Below, in pieces: positions 25,564 through 35,163 of a DNA stretch of 64,000 nt; positions within the stretch are counted from its first letter, which is position 1, and every line of letters starts with the position of its first letter. Source of the stretch: Arthrobacter sp. ES3-54. Its GTDB lineage: Bacteria; Actinomycetota; Actinomycetes; Actinomycetales; Micrococcaceae. Made by a program: the position numbers and the translations under genes. The DNA lies in NCBI RefSeq assembly GCF_029504395.1, contig NZ_JAQFIF010000002.1, positions 1 to 64,000 of the forward strand, read 5' to 3'. Under the pieces are notes generated by a model that ran no database searches, was not told the DNA's origin, and saw only the letters and a list, made by a program, of their open reading frames with translations.

Positions 25564-27034
25564 GGCGCCGGATCCTGGGATCGTTCCGGACTACCCAGTC
25601 GAGGAGCAGTTGCCGGCTGATCTTGCCCCGGTCCGTCAGGGGCAGCTCCGTCAGCGCGAAGTACTCCAGGGGGCGCTTGTTCCGGGCCAGCACATCGTCG
25701 ATCCCGGACCTCAGCTGGGTGGCGGTTACCGCCCCGTGCGAGGGCACCACGCCGGCCACGACGCGCTGGCCGCGGAGGTCATCTGCCATGCCGGCGGCCA
25801 CGGCCGCCGCAACGCCGGGGACGGAGGCCAGGGCCATCTCGACTTCGTGCGGGTAGACGTTGGTGCCGGCGGTGATGATCATGTCGGAGCGGCGGCCCAG
25901 CATGTGCAGGGTCCCGCAGGAGAGGTACCCTTGGTCCCCCACGGTGTACCAGCCGTCGAAACAGCGCAGCGCCTGGCCGTCGTCACCCCACAGGTAGCCG
26001 TTGCTGACCATGCCGCTGCGGACGCAGATGTTGCCGTCGCCGCCGTCCGGGAGCTCGGCGCCGTGATCATCCAGGATGCGGATATCGACGCCGGGAAAGG
26101 GCTTCCCGATGCCGGTCCCGCCCGGCTCAACGGGTTCACCCGGACGCAGCCCGGCGCCCGAGACGAAGCTGAGCTCCGATGCTCCGTAGTATTCGAAAAT
26201 GGTGGCGTTCGGTGCCCAGCGCCGGGCCGCTTCCAGTGTCCGGGCGTCCAGCTTGGAACCGGCGCAGATGATGCTGCGGATGCCGGAGGCATCGACCCCG
26301 CCCGCCAGGCCGCGCTCACTGAGCAGCCGGAGCATGGTGGGCACCAGGACCAGGCGGGTGATGCCGTCATGGCGGACCGCCGCGTGGGCGGCGCCGACGT
26401 CGAAGTGGTCCAGGCTGTGGAACTCCGCGCCGGCGTACAGGCATTCGGCGAGGGCGTAGAGGTTCAGGCTTGCCGCGAGCGGACCGGGGGCCAGGGATCT
26501 GTCATCCTGCGTCAGCCCGAAGAATTCAATGGAGGCCTCGAACGATTCCTGCCACGACCGCCGCGAGCGGGTGAACGCCTTGGGCACCGAGGTGGTGCCG
26601 GAGGTCAGGCCGACCAGGAAGGAGGTGTCGGGCGGCCCGTCAACGAGCCCAATGCCCGGCTCAGTGCCCAGCCCGGTCCCCCGAGATGCCGGCAGCGCCG
26701 ATACCGGCCCCGCCGGTACCGGCCCCGCCGGGCGCGGATCCGCCGCGCCCGCTTCCATCCGTGCAATGCGGGCGGTGATGCCGTCCTGCAATTGCTGCGG
26801 CCAGGCCGGATCCAGCACGGCGCACTGCCGCTCACCAGCGACGGCCGCCGCGAACACCACGGCGAAGCGGGTTGAATTTTGCTCCGACAGCACGGTGATG
26901 GCAGGCGCCGAGGGCACCAGCGCCGCCGCCTGGTCCCGGAGGCCGGACCAGCTGAGGTGCTCTCCGGCCACGACGACGGCTGTCTCGTCGGGACGGTCAT
27001 CGGCCCAGCGCTGGAGTCTGTCGAGAAAAGGCAT
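25556..27034 (-). CDS. AMP-binding acyl-CoA synthetase-like protein
   Basis: 492-residue member of the adenylate-forming (ANL) superfamily. It has the P-loop VGLTSGTTSVPKAF, A5-type FEYYGASELSFV, a DGWYTVGDQGYL hinge region and a C-terminal Lys in LTDRGKISRQLL. It would activate a carboxylic acid as acyl-AMP and pass it to CoA; the chain is unknown. A Pro/Gly/Ala repeat (residues ~95-140) lies between the N-terminal half and the P-loop. The start at ATG 27034 is chosen because the frame further upstream is antisense to the metallopeptidase gene. First gene of a two-gene unit with the thiolase. Confidence 0.88.
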   Translation of the reverse strand: MPFLDRLQRWADDRPDETAVVVAGEHLSWSGLRDQAAALVPSAPAITVLSEQNSTRFAVVFAAAVAGERQCAVLDPAWPQQLQDGITARIARMEAGAADPRPAGPVPAGPVSALPASRGTGLGTEPGIGLVDGPPDTSFLVGLTSGTTSVPKAFTRSRRSWQESFEASIEFFGLTQDDRSLAPGPLAASLNLYALAECLYAGAEFHSLDHFDVGAAHAAVRHDGITRLVLVPTMLRLLSERGLAGGVDASGIRSIICAGSKLDARTLEAARRWAPNATIFEYYGASELSFVSGAGLRPGEPVEPGGTGIGKPFPGVDIRILDDHGAELPDGGDGNICVRSGMVSNGYLWGDDGQALRCFDGWYTVGDQGYLSCGTLHMLGRRSDMIITAGTNVYPHEVEMALASVPGVAAAVAAGMADDLRGQRVVAGVVPSHGAVTATQLRSGIDDVLARNKRPLEYFALTELPLTDRGKISRQLLLDWVVRNDPRIRRLG

Positions 27035-27092
27035 CGCACCAACTTTACCGTTGCCGGGCGCCCCGGCGGCCTGTGCGGGATATTGTGACTCC

Positions 27093-27980
27093 ATGAGCTT
27101 TAACGACAACGCCCCGCTGGATCCGTCACAGGTCCAGGACCGCCGCGGGATGGGCCGCGGCCCCATGATCGGCGGCGGGATCGGCGGCGGCATCATCCTG
27201 CTGCTGGCAGCCCTCTTCGGCATCAACCCCCAGCTCCTCGAAGGCCTGGCCGGCACCGCCCAGGACCCCCAGTCGCAGAGCCAGGGCTCCGCCCCCGCCT
27301 GCCGGAACGGCGCCGACGCCGACGCCCGCCTCGACTGCAGGATCACCGGCACGGTCAACAGCCTGAATGCCTTCTGGCCGGCCTACCTGGCGCAGTACAA
27401 CACGAAGTACCCGCGGCCCGATGCCGTGATCTTCGCCCGCGCAACCAACACCGGCTGCGGCGCCGCCACCTCAGACGTGGGACCGTTCTACTGCCCCGTC
27501 GACACCACGGCATACTTCGATCCCGGCTTCTTCCAGGAACTCGTCGACCGCTTCGGCTCCTCCGGCGGCCCGCTGGCACAGGAATATGTGGTGGCCCACG
27601 AATTCGGCCACCACATCCAGAACGTCCTGGGTGACCTCGATCGGGCTCAGCAGGATCCCCAGGGCCCCGGCTCCGGGGGTGTCCGGGTTGAGCTCCAGGC
27701 CGACTGCTATGCAGGGCTGTGGGCCCACTATGCAACGACGCAGCCGGACCCCAAGACCGGCCAACCCTACCTCGAGCCCTTCACGGACAAGGACATCCGG
27801 GACGCCTTGTCGGCCGCATCGGCCGTGGGCGATGACCGGATCCAGAAGGCCGCCACGGGCCGCGTCTCACCGGAAGCATGGACCCACGGCTCAAGTGCCC
27901 AGCGGCAGAAGTGGTTCTACCAGGGCTACAAGACCGGGGACATCAACAAGTGCGACACGTTTGCGGTGGCAACGCCGTAG
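27093..27980 (+). CDS. Neutral zinc metallopeptidase (YpfJ family)
   Basis: 295 residues with a short cytoplasmic N-terminus, one membrane helix rich in Gly/Ile/Leu (MIGGGIGGGIILLLAALFG, residues ~25-45), and an extracytoplasmic metallopeptidase domain. The domain has the zinc motif VVAHEFGHHIQNVLG and downstream ELQADCYAGLWAHY, where Glu is the likely third ligand. Belongs to the YpfJ/zinc_peptidase family; its substrate is not known. Cysteines in CGAATSDVGPFYCP may form a disulphide. Divergent from the AMP-ligase gene. Confidence 0.9.
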   Translation: MSFNDNAPLDPSQVQDRRGMGRGPMIGGGIGGGIILLLAALFGINPQLLEGLAGTAQDPQSQSQGSAPACRNGADADARLDCRITGTVNSLNAFWPAYLAQYNTKYPRPDAVIFARATNTGCGAATSDVGPFYCPVDTTAYFDPGFFQELVDRFGSSGGPLAQEYVVAHEFGHHIQNVLGDLDRAQQDPQGPGSGGVRVELQADCYAGLWAHYATTQPDPKTGQPYLEPFTDKDIRDALSAASAVGDDRIQKAATGRVSPEAWTHGSSAQRQKWFYQGYKTGDINKCDTFAVATP

Positions 27981-28036
27981 CCCCAAACCCCGGCCCCAAG
28001 CCGGTAGTCCCAAAGCCATAGGTCAACTGCGTGGCC

Positions 28037-28636
28037 TCATCCGCGTCGCGGCCAGCGCCGGACTGGGACTTCGACGTAGCTGAGGAATCCGGCGTGGCCC
28101 AGGTGCCGGTGCTTCGGGTGCCACACCGGACGGTACTCGTGCCCGAACGGATCGGTCACCCGGACTGTGTCCAGCTGGTGATTCCCAGCCAGGAGGCGGT
28201 CGACGTCGGCCAGCGCATTGCGCCGCGTCGAAAGCCCGTCGATGTCCAGGCTCCAAAGCCCCAGCTCAGCATCCGTTCCGCGTTCCAGCTGCAGAGTCTC
28301 GAACAGTCCGGCCACCAGCCCGGCGAGCCCGGCCGTGTCGGCGCGTTGGAGCCGGTGCCCCTCCGGGTGGACGTCGCGAGCGTCGGCCAGGGCCTGGCGC
28401 AGCCAATGGAATTCCACCGACCCCAGGGGCGGTCCCATCCTCAGATGGCGGTGCTTGTCCAGCTCGAGCCGGAACGTGGTGGCGCCGCGGTCAATGATGC
28501 ACCGGGCCTCGCCGACATATTCAAAGTCGGCCAGGAGGGCTTCCCTGGAGCGGTAGTAGGAGAACTCGCCGCTGTCCTCCACAACCACAAAGTCCCCGCC
28601 CGCGCCGGAGGGCCGCGATGGTGCAGTGGCATCCAT
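28037..28636 (-). CDS. Uncharacterised protein, 199 residues
   Basis: I do not recognise this family. It is a soluble protein with no signal peptide, membrane helix or cofactor motif. The N-terminal part (GDFVVVEDSGEFSYYRSREALLADFEY) looks like a small beta domain. The rest is acidic and leucine-rich, with DTVRVTDPFGHEYRPVWHPKHRHLGHAGFLSYVEVP at the C-terminus. The start is well supported by AGGAGG nine bases upstream. Convergent with the metallopeptidase gene; the suf-operon terminator lies upstream of it. Confidence 0.7.
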   Translation of the reverse strand: MDATAPSRPSGAGGDFVVVEDSGEFSYYRSREALLADFEYVGEARCIIDRGATTFRLELDKHRHLRMGPPLGSVEFHWLRQALADARDVHPEGHRLQRADTAGLAGLVAGLFETLQLERGTDAELGLWSLDIDGLSTRRNALADVDRLLAGNHQLDTVRVTDPFGHEYRPVWHPKHRHLGHAGFLSYVEVPVRRWPRRG

Positions 28637-28750
28637 TCCGGTGTGCCTCCTGTTCGACTGTGTGCCGGATCTGCTGCTTGTTTCCGCGTGGACTTGTTGT
28701 CTTTATCAGACCACCGCCACGCCGTTAAGGGAACGCCGGATGGCAAGACG

Positions 28751-28785
28751 ACGGCGGCCCCACCTCAGTGAGGTGGGGCCGCCGT
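28751..28785 (-). terminator. Terminator of the suf operon
   Basis: Perfect 15-bp GC-rich stem (28751-28765 with 28771-28785) and 5-base loop, 58 bp beyond the sufT stop. The T-tract on the minus strand is weak (GTCGTCTTG). Confidence 0.75.
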
Positions 28786-28842
28786 GGTTCATAGCCCGGG
28801 CCGTGCCGGCCCGTCGGTGCGTGTGGAGCTACGCGTGGGGAC

Positions 28843-29175
28843 CTAGATGTTGAAGCCCAGAGCGCGCATCTGGTCGCGCCCGTCCTCGGTGATCCGTTCC
28901 GGACCCCATGGCGGCATCCACACCCAGTTGAGCCGCCATTCATCGACCACCCCGTCCAGCGCCTTGCCGACCTGCTCCTCGATGACATCGGTGAGCGGGC
29001 AGGCGGCGGTGGTGAGCGTCATGTCGATCAGCAGGGCGCCGTCGTCGTCTGAGTACTTCAGACCGTACAGCAGGCCCAGGTCAACGATGTTGACCCCGAG
29101 CTCCGGGTCGATCACATCCTTTAGCGCCTCTTCGACATCCTCGAGGCCCGTGCGGGCCACATTGAGTTCGGTCAT
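28843..29175 (-). CDS. sufT: SufT-like metal-sulfur cluster assembly factor (DUF59/MIP18)
   Basis: 110-residue MIP18-family protein with VEEALKDVIDPELGVNIVDLGLLYGL and TLTTAACPLTDVIEEQV, whose Cys is the conserved family residue, and VWMPPWGPERITEDGR at the C-terminus. It assists maturation or delivery of Fe-S clusters to apoproteins. Last gene of the suf operon, 13 bp after sufC. Confidence 0.92.
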   Translation of the reverse strand: MTELNVARTGLEDVEEALKDVIDPELGVNIVDLGLLYGLKYSDDDGALLIDMTLTTAACPLTDVIEEQVGKALDGVVDEWRLNWVWMPPWGPERITEDGRDQMRALGFNI

Positions 29176-29188
29176 CGCGGAGTCCTAA

Positions 29189-29986
29189 CTACGCCTGGGC
29201 TGCAGCCGAGGCGGCAGCGATGGTGGCCGCCCCTGCGCCGGTGGCGTAGCGGTCGTAGCCTTCGTCTTCGAGGCGGTCGGCGAGCTCCGGGCCGCCCTCT
29301 TCCACAACCTGGCCATCGACGAACACGTGCACGAAGTCCGGCTTGATGTAGCGCAGGATCCGGGTGTAGTGCGTGATGAGCAGGGTGCCCATATTGCCTT
29401 CGGCGTGCGCGCGGTTGACGCCCTCGGAGACAACCTTGAGCGCGTCGACGTCGAGGCCGGAGTCGGTCTCGTCGAGGATGGCGAACTTCGGTTTGAAGAG
29501 CTCCAGCTGGAGGATTTCGACGCGCTTCTTCTCGCCGCCGGAGAAGCCTTCGTTGACGTTGCGCTGGGTGAAGTCGGCATCGATGCGCAGCTGCGCCATG
29601 GCCGCCTTGACGTCCTTGGTCCAGGTCCGCAGCTTCGGTGCTTCGCCGTCGAGCGCGGTCTTGGCGGTGCGCAGAAAGTTGGTCATGCTCACGCCCGGGA
29701 CCTCGACGGGGTACTGCATGGCGAGGAACAGACCGGCGCGGGCGCGGTGGTCGACGCTCATCGCGAGGACGTCCTCACCGTCGAGCGTGATGGTGCCGGA
29801 GGTGACGTTGTAGCGCGGGTGCCCGGCGATGGTGGACGCCAGCGTGGACTTGCCGGAACCGTTCGGGCCCATGATGGCGTGCGTCTCACCGGTCCTGATG
29901 GTCAGGCTGACGCCCTTCAGGATTTCCTTCGTGCCCTGCTCGGTGTCAATGCTGACGTGCAGGTCCTTGATCTCAAGAGTCGACAT
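29189..29986 (-). CDS. sufC: Fe-S cluster assembly ATPase SufC
   Basis: 265-residue ABC-type ATPase of the SufBCD scaffold: Walker A GPNGSGKSTLASTIAG, signature GFSGGEKKRVEILQL, Walker B FAILDETDSGLDVDAL (with the SufC-specific DETDSGLD) and switch His in ITHYTRIL. ATP hydrolysis drives the SufB-SufD rearrangement during cluster assembly. The start at 29986 (MSTLEIKDLHV) is chosen over an upstream frame extension. It is separated from the Rieske gene by 89 bp with no terminator. The C-terminal Ala-rich tail is unusual but harmless. Confidence 0.95.
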   Translation of the reverse strand: MSTLEIKDLHVSIDTEQGTKEILKGVSLTIRTGETHAIMGPNGSGKSTLASTIAGHPRYNVTSGTITLDGEDVLAMSVDHRARAGLFLAMQYPVEVPGVSMTNFLRTAKTALDGEAPKLRTWTKDVKAAMAQLRIDADFTQRNVNEGFSGGEKKRVEILQLELFKPKFAILDETDSGLDVDALKVVSEGVNRAHAEGNMGTLLITHYTRILRYIKPDFVHVFVDGQVVEEGGPELADRLEDEGYDRYATGAGAATIAAASAAAQA

Positions 29987-30075
29987 ATATCTTGTTCTCC
30001 TCTGCACCGTGCCCTCCGGCACCGTGCGTTTTCTTGGCGATAAGTTTTCTTGTGCGAGTTGCCGGCTGCAGGCAG

Positions 30076-30435
30076 CTAGCTGAAGTTTGGAGCCTCGGCG
30101 CCGTTCAGGACGTTGGTGAAGTCCACGTAGACCTCGTCATCCAGGACGGTCACGGCAAACACGGGAACAGGATCATAGGCTGGCAGCTGGAGCGGCTCGC
30201 CGCTGCGCAGGTCGAACTGGGAACCGTGGCCCCAGCACTCGATCTTGCAGCCTTCAACCTCTCCTTCGGAGAGGGAGATGTCCGCGTGCGAGCAGGTGTC
30301 GCCGATGGCGTGGATCTCCCCCATCGAGTCCTTCACGATCGCTACGGGGTAGTCGTCGATCAGGATCCGCAGCGCCTGCTTGAGTTGGATCTCGCTGGCG
30401 TTGCAGACTAGCTCGCCCTTTGGCTGTTCAGTCAT
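30076..30435 (-). CDS. Rieske-type ferredoxin in suf operon
   Basis: 119-residue single Rieske domain. The [2Fe-2S] ligands are visible as CSH in IGDTCSHADISL and CWGH in KIECWGHGSQFDLRSG, with a typical PLQLPAYDPVPVF strand following. Such small non-heme oxygenase-type ferredoxins are commonly found between sufD and sufC in actinobacteria. An electron-donor role in cluster assembly is plausible but unproven. Start at ATG 30435. Same strand as its suf neighbours, with short gaps. Confidence 0.93.
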   Translation of the reverse strand: MTEQPKGELVCNASEIQLKQALRILIDDYPVAIVKDSMGEIHAIGDTCSHADISLSEGEVEGCKIECWGHGSQFDLRSGEPLQLPAYDPVPVFAVTVLDDEVYVDFTNVLNGAEAPNFS

Positions 30436-30466
30436 TGATGTGTTCCGTGTTCTCTCGTGCTGCGCA

Positions 30467-31753
30467 CTAGTGGTTCGTTGCCGCGAGTTCGCGCTCGACA
30501 GCTTCCGTGAGGCGCTCTTCGATGGCCGGAACGTTGATCTTCTGGATGATCTCGTGCAGGAACCCGCGGACCACCAGGCGGCGGGCCACCTCTTCCGGGA
30601 TGCCACGGGCCATCAGGTAGAACAGGTGCTGGTCGTCGAAACGTCCGGTGGCGCTGGCGTGGCCGGCGCCGGCGATCAGACCGGTCTCGATCTCAAGGTT
30701 CGGCACGGAATCGGCGCGGGCACCGTCGGTCAGGACCAGGTTGCGGTTGGCCTCGTAGGTGTCGGTGCCTTCTGCTTCCTTGCGGATCAGAACGTCGCCC
30801 ACCCACACGGTGTGCGCGTTGCGGCCCTGCAGGGCGCCCTTGTAAAGGACGTTGGACTTGCAGTTGGCCACAGCGTGGTCCACGAACAGGCGCTGTTCGA
30901 GGTGCTGTCCGGCGTCGGCGAAGTACAGGCCGAACAGTTCCACTTCGGCGCCCGGGGCGGTGAAGCGTGCCGAGGGCGTGACGCGCACGAGGTCGCCGCC
31001 GAGGCTGACAACGATGTGCTTGAACTTGGCGTCGCGGCCGAGCTTGACCTGCTGGGAGGAGGCGTGCACGGCGTCGTCGTTCCATTCCTGGAGCGAGATG
31101 ACGGTCAGCTGCGCGCCGTCCTCCACGACGATTTCGACGTTTTCCGAGACGACGGCGGTGCCCTGGTGGTCCAGGACAACGACGGACTTGGAGAACTTCT
31201 CCGCGACGATCACGACGTGCTGCGCGGAAGCCTCGGTGCCCTGGCCGGTCAGCAGTACGCTGACCTCGCCGTCCACCTGGACCTCGGACGGGACCGTGAG
31301 GACGGTGGCCTCGGCGAAGTTCTCCCAGGCGTTCGCGGAAACGCGGTCCTCGGGGATGGCGGCGGAGCCGATCCGGCTGTCGTCGCGGCCGACGGTCTCA
31401 ACCCTGACGCTGTCCGGAGCGGTGACGCTCACGGACGGCGCCGCACCGTTGAGGACCTCGGTGTGCAGCCCGCGGAGGCGCTTGAGCGGGGTGAATCGCC
31501 AGTCCTCTTCCATGCCGGTCAGCGGCTTGAAATCCGCCAGCTTGTAGGAGGTCAGGCGGCCGGCGCGTGAGCTGTCCGGAACACCGACGCCGCCGCCGTG
31601 CGAGTGGCGCTTGACGGCTTCGCCGGCCAGCGGCGATTTGGATTCCGCCGCGTTCAGCGGTGAAAGGCTTTCGCCTTCCTCGGTGAAACCGTTGATGAAC
31701 GGCTGGGCTGAGGGCGCGCCGATGCGGGCCTTTTCAGTAGTGATGTCAGTCAT
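30467..31753 (-). CDS. sufD: Fe-S cluster assembly protein SufD
   Basis: 428-residue right-handed beta-helix scaffold protein. Its partner surface is visible in VDHAVANCKSNVLYKGALQGRNAHTVWVGDVLIRKEAEGTDTYEANRNLVLTDGARADSVPNLEIE and in the C-terminal GHASATGRFDDQHLFYLMARGIPEEVARRLVVRGFL, both SufB/SufD family hallmarks. With SufB it forms the SufBC2D scaffold on which Fe-S clusters are built. Its ATG overlaps the sufB TAA by one base. Confidence 0.96.
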   Translation of the reverse strand: MTDITTEKARIGAPSAQPFINGFTEEGESLSPLNAAESKSPLAGEAVKRHSHGGGVGVPDSSRAGRLTSYKLADFKPLTGMEEDWRFTPLKRLRGLHTEVLNGAAPSVSVTAPDSVRVETVGRDDSRIGSAAIPEDRVSANAWENFAEATVLTVPSEVQVDGEVSVLLTGQGTEASAQHVVIVAEKFSKSVVVLDHQGTAVVSENVEIVVEDGAQLTVISLQEWNDDAVHASSQQVKLGRDAKFKHIVVSLGGDLVRVTPSARFTAPGAEVELFGLYFADAGQHLEQRLFVDHAVANCKSNVLYKGALQGRNAHTVWVGDVLIRKEAEGTDTYEANRNLVLTDGARADSVPNLEIETGLIAGAGHASATGRFDDQHLFYLMARGIPEEVARRLVVRGFLHEIIQKINVPAIEERLTEAVERELAATNH

Positions 31754-33216
31754 TAACCGACCGATCCTTCCATCTGCAGTTCAATCAGTCGGTTCAGCTC
31801 GAGGGCGTATTCCATCGGCAGTTCGCGGGCAATCGGCTCGATGAAGCCGCGGACGATCATCGCCATGGCCTCGTCTTCGCGCATGCCGCGGGACATCAGG
31901 TAGAACAACTGCTCTTCGCTGACCCGCGAGACCGTGGCCTCGTGGCCCATCGTGACGTCGTCCTCGCGGATGTCGATGTAGGGGTACGTGTCCGACCGGC
32001 TGATGGTGTCCACCAGCAGGGCGTCACAGCGGACCGTGTTGGCCGAGTGTTTGGCGCCTTCGCGGACCTGGACCAGGCCGCGGTAGGCAGCTCGGCCGCC
32101 GCCGCGGGCCACGGACTTGGAAATGATCGAGCTCTTGGTGTTGGGCGCGATGTGGACCATCTTGGAACCGGTGTCCTGGTGCTGGCCTTCGCCGGCGAAC
32201 GCGATGGACAGGGTCTCGCCCTTGGCGCCTTCACCCACGAGGTAGACGGCCGGGTACTTCATGGTGACCTTGGAGCCGATGTTGCCATCGATCCACTCCA
32301 TGGTGGCGTTCTCTTCGCAGATGGCGCGCTTGGTGACCAGGTTGTACACGTTCGTGGACCAGTTCTGGATGGTCGTGTAGCGGACGCGGGCGCCCTTCTT
32401 CACGATGATTTCCACGACGGCGGAGTGCAGCGAGTCCGAGGTGTAGATCGGCGCGGTGCAGCCTTCGATGTAGTGGACGTAGGAGTCCTCGTCCGCGATG
32501 ATCAGCGTGCGCTCGAACTGGCCCATGTTTTCCGTGTTGATGCGGAAGTAGGCCTGCAGCGGGATGTCCACGTGGACGCCCTTGGGCACGTACACGAAGG
32601 ATCCGCCGGACCAGACGGCCGTGTTCAGCGAGGCGAACTTGTTGTCGCCCACCGGGATGATGGTGCCGAAGTACTCCTGGAAGATCTCCGGGTGTTCGCG
32701 CAGCGCGGTGTCGGTGTCCAGGAAGATGACGCCCTGCTGTTCCAGGTCCTCGCGGATCTGGTGGTAGACAACCTCAGACTCGTACTGGGCGGCGACGCCG
32801 GAGACGAGGCGGCTGCGCTCGGCTTCCGGGATGCCCAGCTTCTCGTACGTGTTCCGGATGTCCTCGGGGAGGTCTTCCCAGGTTGCGGCCTGCTTCTCGG
32901 TGGACCGCACGAAGTACTTGATGTTGTCGAAGTCGATGCCGGACAGGTCCGCGCCCCAGGTGGGCATGGGCTTGCGGTCGAAGTACTTCAGCCCCTTGAG
33001 GCGGAGGTCGAGCATCCATTCCGGCTCGTTCTTCTTGGCCGAAATGTCGCGGACAACGTCTTCATCGATGCCGCGGCGGGCGTTGGCGCCGACGTCGTTC
33101 TTGTCGGCCCAGCCGTACTCATACGTGCCGATTCCGTGGAGCTCGGGATTCTTTTCCAGAATCTCCGAAATCACAGTAGAGTCAGCAACCTTTTTCTCTG
33201 ATAGTTGGTCCGTCAT
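31753..33216 (-). CDS. sufB: Fe-S cluster assembly protein SufB
   Basis: About 487 residues, main scaffold subunit. Family segments include [83 protein letters not shown] (invariant Cys) and the C-terminal SRMREDEAM-type region. ATG 33216 is preferred because AAGG lies five bases upstream; the GTG one codon earlier is too close to it. That ATG overlaps the TGA of sufR, so regulator and scaffold are coupled. Confidence 0.96.
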   Translation of the reverse strand: MTDQLSEKKVADSTVISEILEKNPELHGIGTYEYGWADKNDVGANARRGIDEDVVRDISAKKNEPEWMLDLRLKGLKYFDRKPMPTWGADLSGIDFDNIKYFVRSTEKQAATWEDLPEDIRNTYEKLGIPEAERSRLVSGVAAQYESEVVYHQIREDLEQQGVIFLDTDTALREHPEIFQEYFGTIIPVGDNKFASLNTAVWSGGSFVYVPKGVHVDIPLQAYFRINTENMGQFERTLIIADEDSYVHYIEGCTAPIYTSDSLHSAVVEIIVKKGARVRYTTIQNWSTNVYNLVTKRAICEENATMEWIDGNIGSKVTMKYPAVYLVGEGAKGETLSIAFAGEGQHQDTGSKMVHIAPNTKSSIISKSVARGGGRAAYRGLVQVREGAKHSANTVRCDALLVDTISRSDTYPYIDIREDDVTMGHEATVSRVSEEQLFYLMSRGMREDEAMAMIVRGFIEPIARELPMEYALELNRLIELQMEGSVG

Positions 33217-34079
33217 CACGGCCTTTCTTGGAGATGGTTGGATACTTCGTCCGGGTTGACCGGGGCTGCGGGACTGGGAGTCCCGACGGCGGCCGGACGG
33301 CCCGTAGGTATGTGGGTGGTGCAGACGTGGCCGCCGCGCGCCAGGGTGGACAGCCGGCGTACATCGACGCCAACCAGCCGGGCGAACATTTCGGTCTCCA
33401 CGTCGCAGAACACGGGGAACTGGGCAGCCAGGTGCTGGATGGGGCAGTGCCCCTGGCAGAGCTGGACGCTGGAGAGCGCGGCCGGCAGCGGCGCCTTGGC
33501 CACAAGTGACTGCGCCGAGGCCACGAAACCGTCGCGGCTCAGCGCCTCGGAGAGAGCCTGGGCGCGGGCCGTGATGTCCGGTCCGGCCTGCTCGATCTCG
33601 GGTGCGTAGCGGCGCTCCATGTCGGCGAACCGCTCGACGGCGAACTGCCGCACTGCCTCGGGGCCGGCCGCCTCGCTGAGGCGCTGCAGTGCGACGGAGG
33701 CGATATCGAGGTAGTCGTTGCCCAGGGTCGACTGGCCCTGAGAGCTCAGGACGTAGCGGCGGGCGGGCCGTCCGGCGCCGGCTCCGGCGCGGGCAACCCG
33801 CTTGACCTCAATCACCCCGCTGCGCGCGAGGTGGTCGAGGTGGCGGCGCACGGCTGCCGGGGTGAAGCCCAGGAGGTCGCCGAGTTCGGCTGCGCTGATG
33901 GGTCCATGCTCCAGCACCGCGTTCAGGACGCGGTCACGCGTGCGCTCTTCGGCGTCGTGGGTGTGGGTGCCGGCGGCCGCGGGAACGACGTCGGGTACGG
34001 CCGCCACGTGTGCCCGGGCGGACCCGACGCGCGCGGCGCCGCGCCGCCCTGACGGGGCTGCGGACGCAGAGGGGCTCAT
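33216..34079 (-). CDS. sufR: SufR-type Fe-S-sensing transcriptional regulator
   Basis: About 287 residues. An N-terminal winged helix ([46 protein letters not shown]) is followed by a helical region. A C-terminal Cys cluster lies in [22 protein letters not shown] and HVCTTHIP, expected ligands of a [4Fe-4S] cluster. SufR of cyanobacteria and mycobacteria represses suf when it holds a cluster. The first ATG is at 34079; GTG 34088 is possible. No clear ribosome site is seen, so the mRNA may be leaderless. First gene of the suf operon. Confidence 0.93.
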   Translation of the reverse strand: MSPSASAAPSGRRGAARVGSARAHVAAVPDVVPAAAGTHTHDAEERTRDRVLNAVLEHGPISAAELGDLLGFTPAAVRRHLDHLARSGVIEVKRVARAGAGAGRPARRYVLSSQGQSTLGNDYLDIASVALQRLSEAAGPEAVRQFAVERFADMERRYAPEIEQAGPDITARAQALSEALSRDGFVASAQSLVAKAPLPAALSSVQLCQGHCPIQHLAAQFPVFCDVETEMFARLVGVDVRRLSTLARGGHVCTTHIPTGRPAAVGTPSPAAPVNPDEVSNHLQERP

Positions 34080-34191
34080 GGAATACACAACACAATCATG
34101 TCGTAATTTACTCCGGCATTCCAGTAAGGCATGGCTTGCCTGCGGGGCCTTCCCCTCCGGGGAGCCGACGTACTACATCGCGTAGAATGCT

Positions 34192-35163
34192 GTGGTGCGA
34201 TCTCCCGAATCCCCCGTTCTGACCATCAGCGGGCTTGTCAAGGATGTTGGCCCCCTGCCCACCCTCGACGGCAAGATGCTGCGCGTGGTCAGCGGCCTTT
34301 CCCTCATGGCCGAACGCGGCCAGGTCACGGCCCTGCTCGGTGCCAACGGCGCCGGCAAGACCACCACCATCGAATGCGCCCAGGGGCTCCAGAAGCGCAC
34401 TGCCGGCGCCATCAGCCTACTGGGCCAGGACCCGGATTCGGCCGGCGCGGGACTCCGCGCCCGCGTGGGGGTCATGCTGCAGGACGGCGGCCTGCCGCCG
34501 TCGGCCCGGCCCATTCCCCTGCTGCGGCACATCGCCGGCATGTACCAGGACCCGTGGCCGGTAGATGAGCTCATCGAACGACTGGGGATCGACACCTTCA
34601 GCCGCACCAATGTGCGGCGCCTGTCCGGCGGGCAGAAACAGCGCCTCGCCCTCGCCGCGGCGCTGGTGGGCAATCCGGAGGTGCTTTTCCTCGACGAGCC
34701 GAGCGCGGGTCTGGACCCGCAATCCCGCCAGATGGTCTTCGACCTCATCTCCGAGCTGCGGAACAGCGGCATGGGCATCATCCTGACGACACACCTGATG
34801 GACGACGCCCAACGCCTCGCGGACTATGTCTACATTATCGACGCTGGCCGTAACGTGGCCGAGGGCACCGTCGCCGAGCTCCTGCGGCACCAGCTGCCCG
34901 CCGGCGACGCATCGCAGCACATCCGCACCTTGCTGTTCGAAACCGAACCCGGACTGGACTTCACTGGCGTACTGCCCGACGGCGTCGACGTCACGGAGGC
35001 GCGGGCCGGCAGTTACGCCGCGACCGGCGCCCTGACCCCCGCCGACCTCGCCGCGATCACCGCCTGGTGGGCCGCGCGCGGGATCATGCCCAGCTCCCTG
35101 AGCCTTGAAGCCCGCAGCCTCGAGGACGTCTTTTTGGACATCTCCGGAAGGGAGATCCGATGA
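34192..35163 (+). CDS. ABC transporter ATP-binding protein (exporter type)
   Basis: 323 residues. ABC domain (1-220): Walker A GANGAGKTTTIECAQGL, signature RLSGGQKQRLALAAAL, Walker B VLFLDEPSAGLD and switch His TTHLMDDA. A C-terminal extension of ~90 residues is of the CcmA/multidrug DrrA type. It overlaps its permease gene by 4 bp. The pair lies between sufR and ctaA, an arrangement kept in many actinobacteria, but the exported molecule is not known. GTG start; a second GTG follows immediately. Confidence 0.92.
   Translation: MVRSPESPVLTISGLVKDVGPLPTLDGKMLRVVSGLSLMAERGQVTALLGANGAGKTTTIECAQGLQKRTAGAISLLGQDPDSAGAGLRARVGVMLQDGGLPPSARPIPLLRHIAGMYQDPWPVDELIERLGIDTFSRTNVRRLSGGQKQRLALAAALVGNPEVLFLDEPSAGLDPQSRQMVFDLISELRNSGMGIILTTHLMDDAQRLADYVYIIDAGRNVAEGTVAELLRHQLPAGDASQHIRTLLFETEPGLDFTGVLPDGVDVTEARAGSYAATGALTPADLAAITAWWAARGIMPSSLSLEARSLEDVFLDISGREIR

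Noticed and set aside
34080..34191. SufR operator between sufR and the ABC gene
   Set aside because: An ACACAA..CATGT stretch suggests partial symmetry, but it is too imperfect to call without known site comparison.
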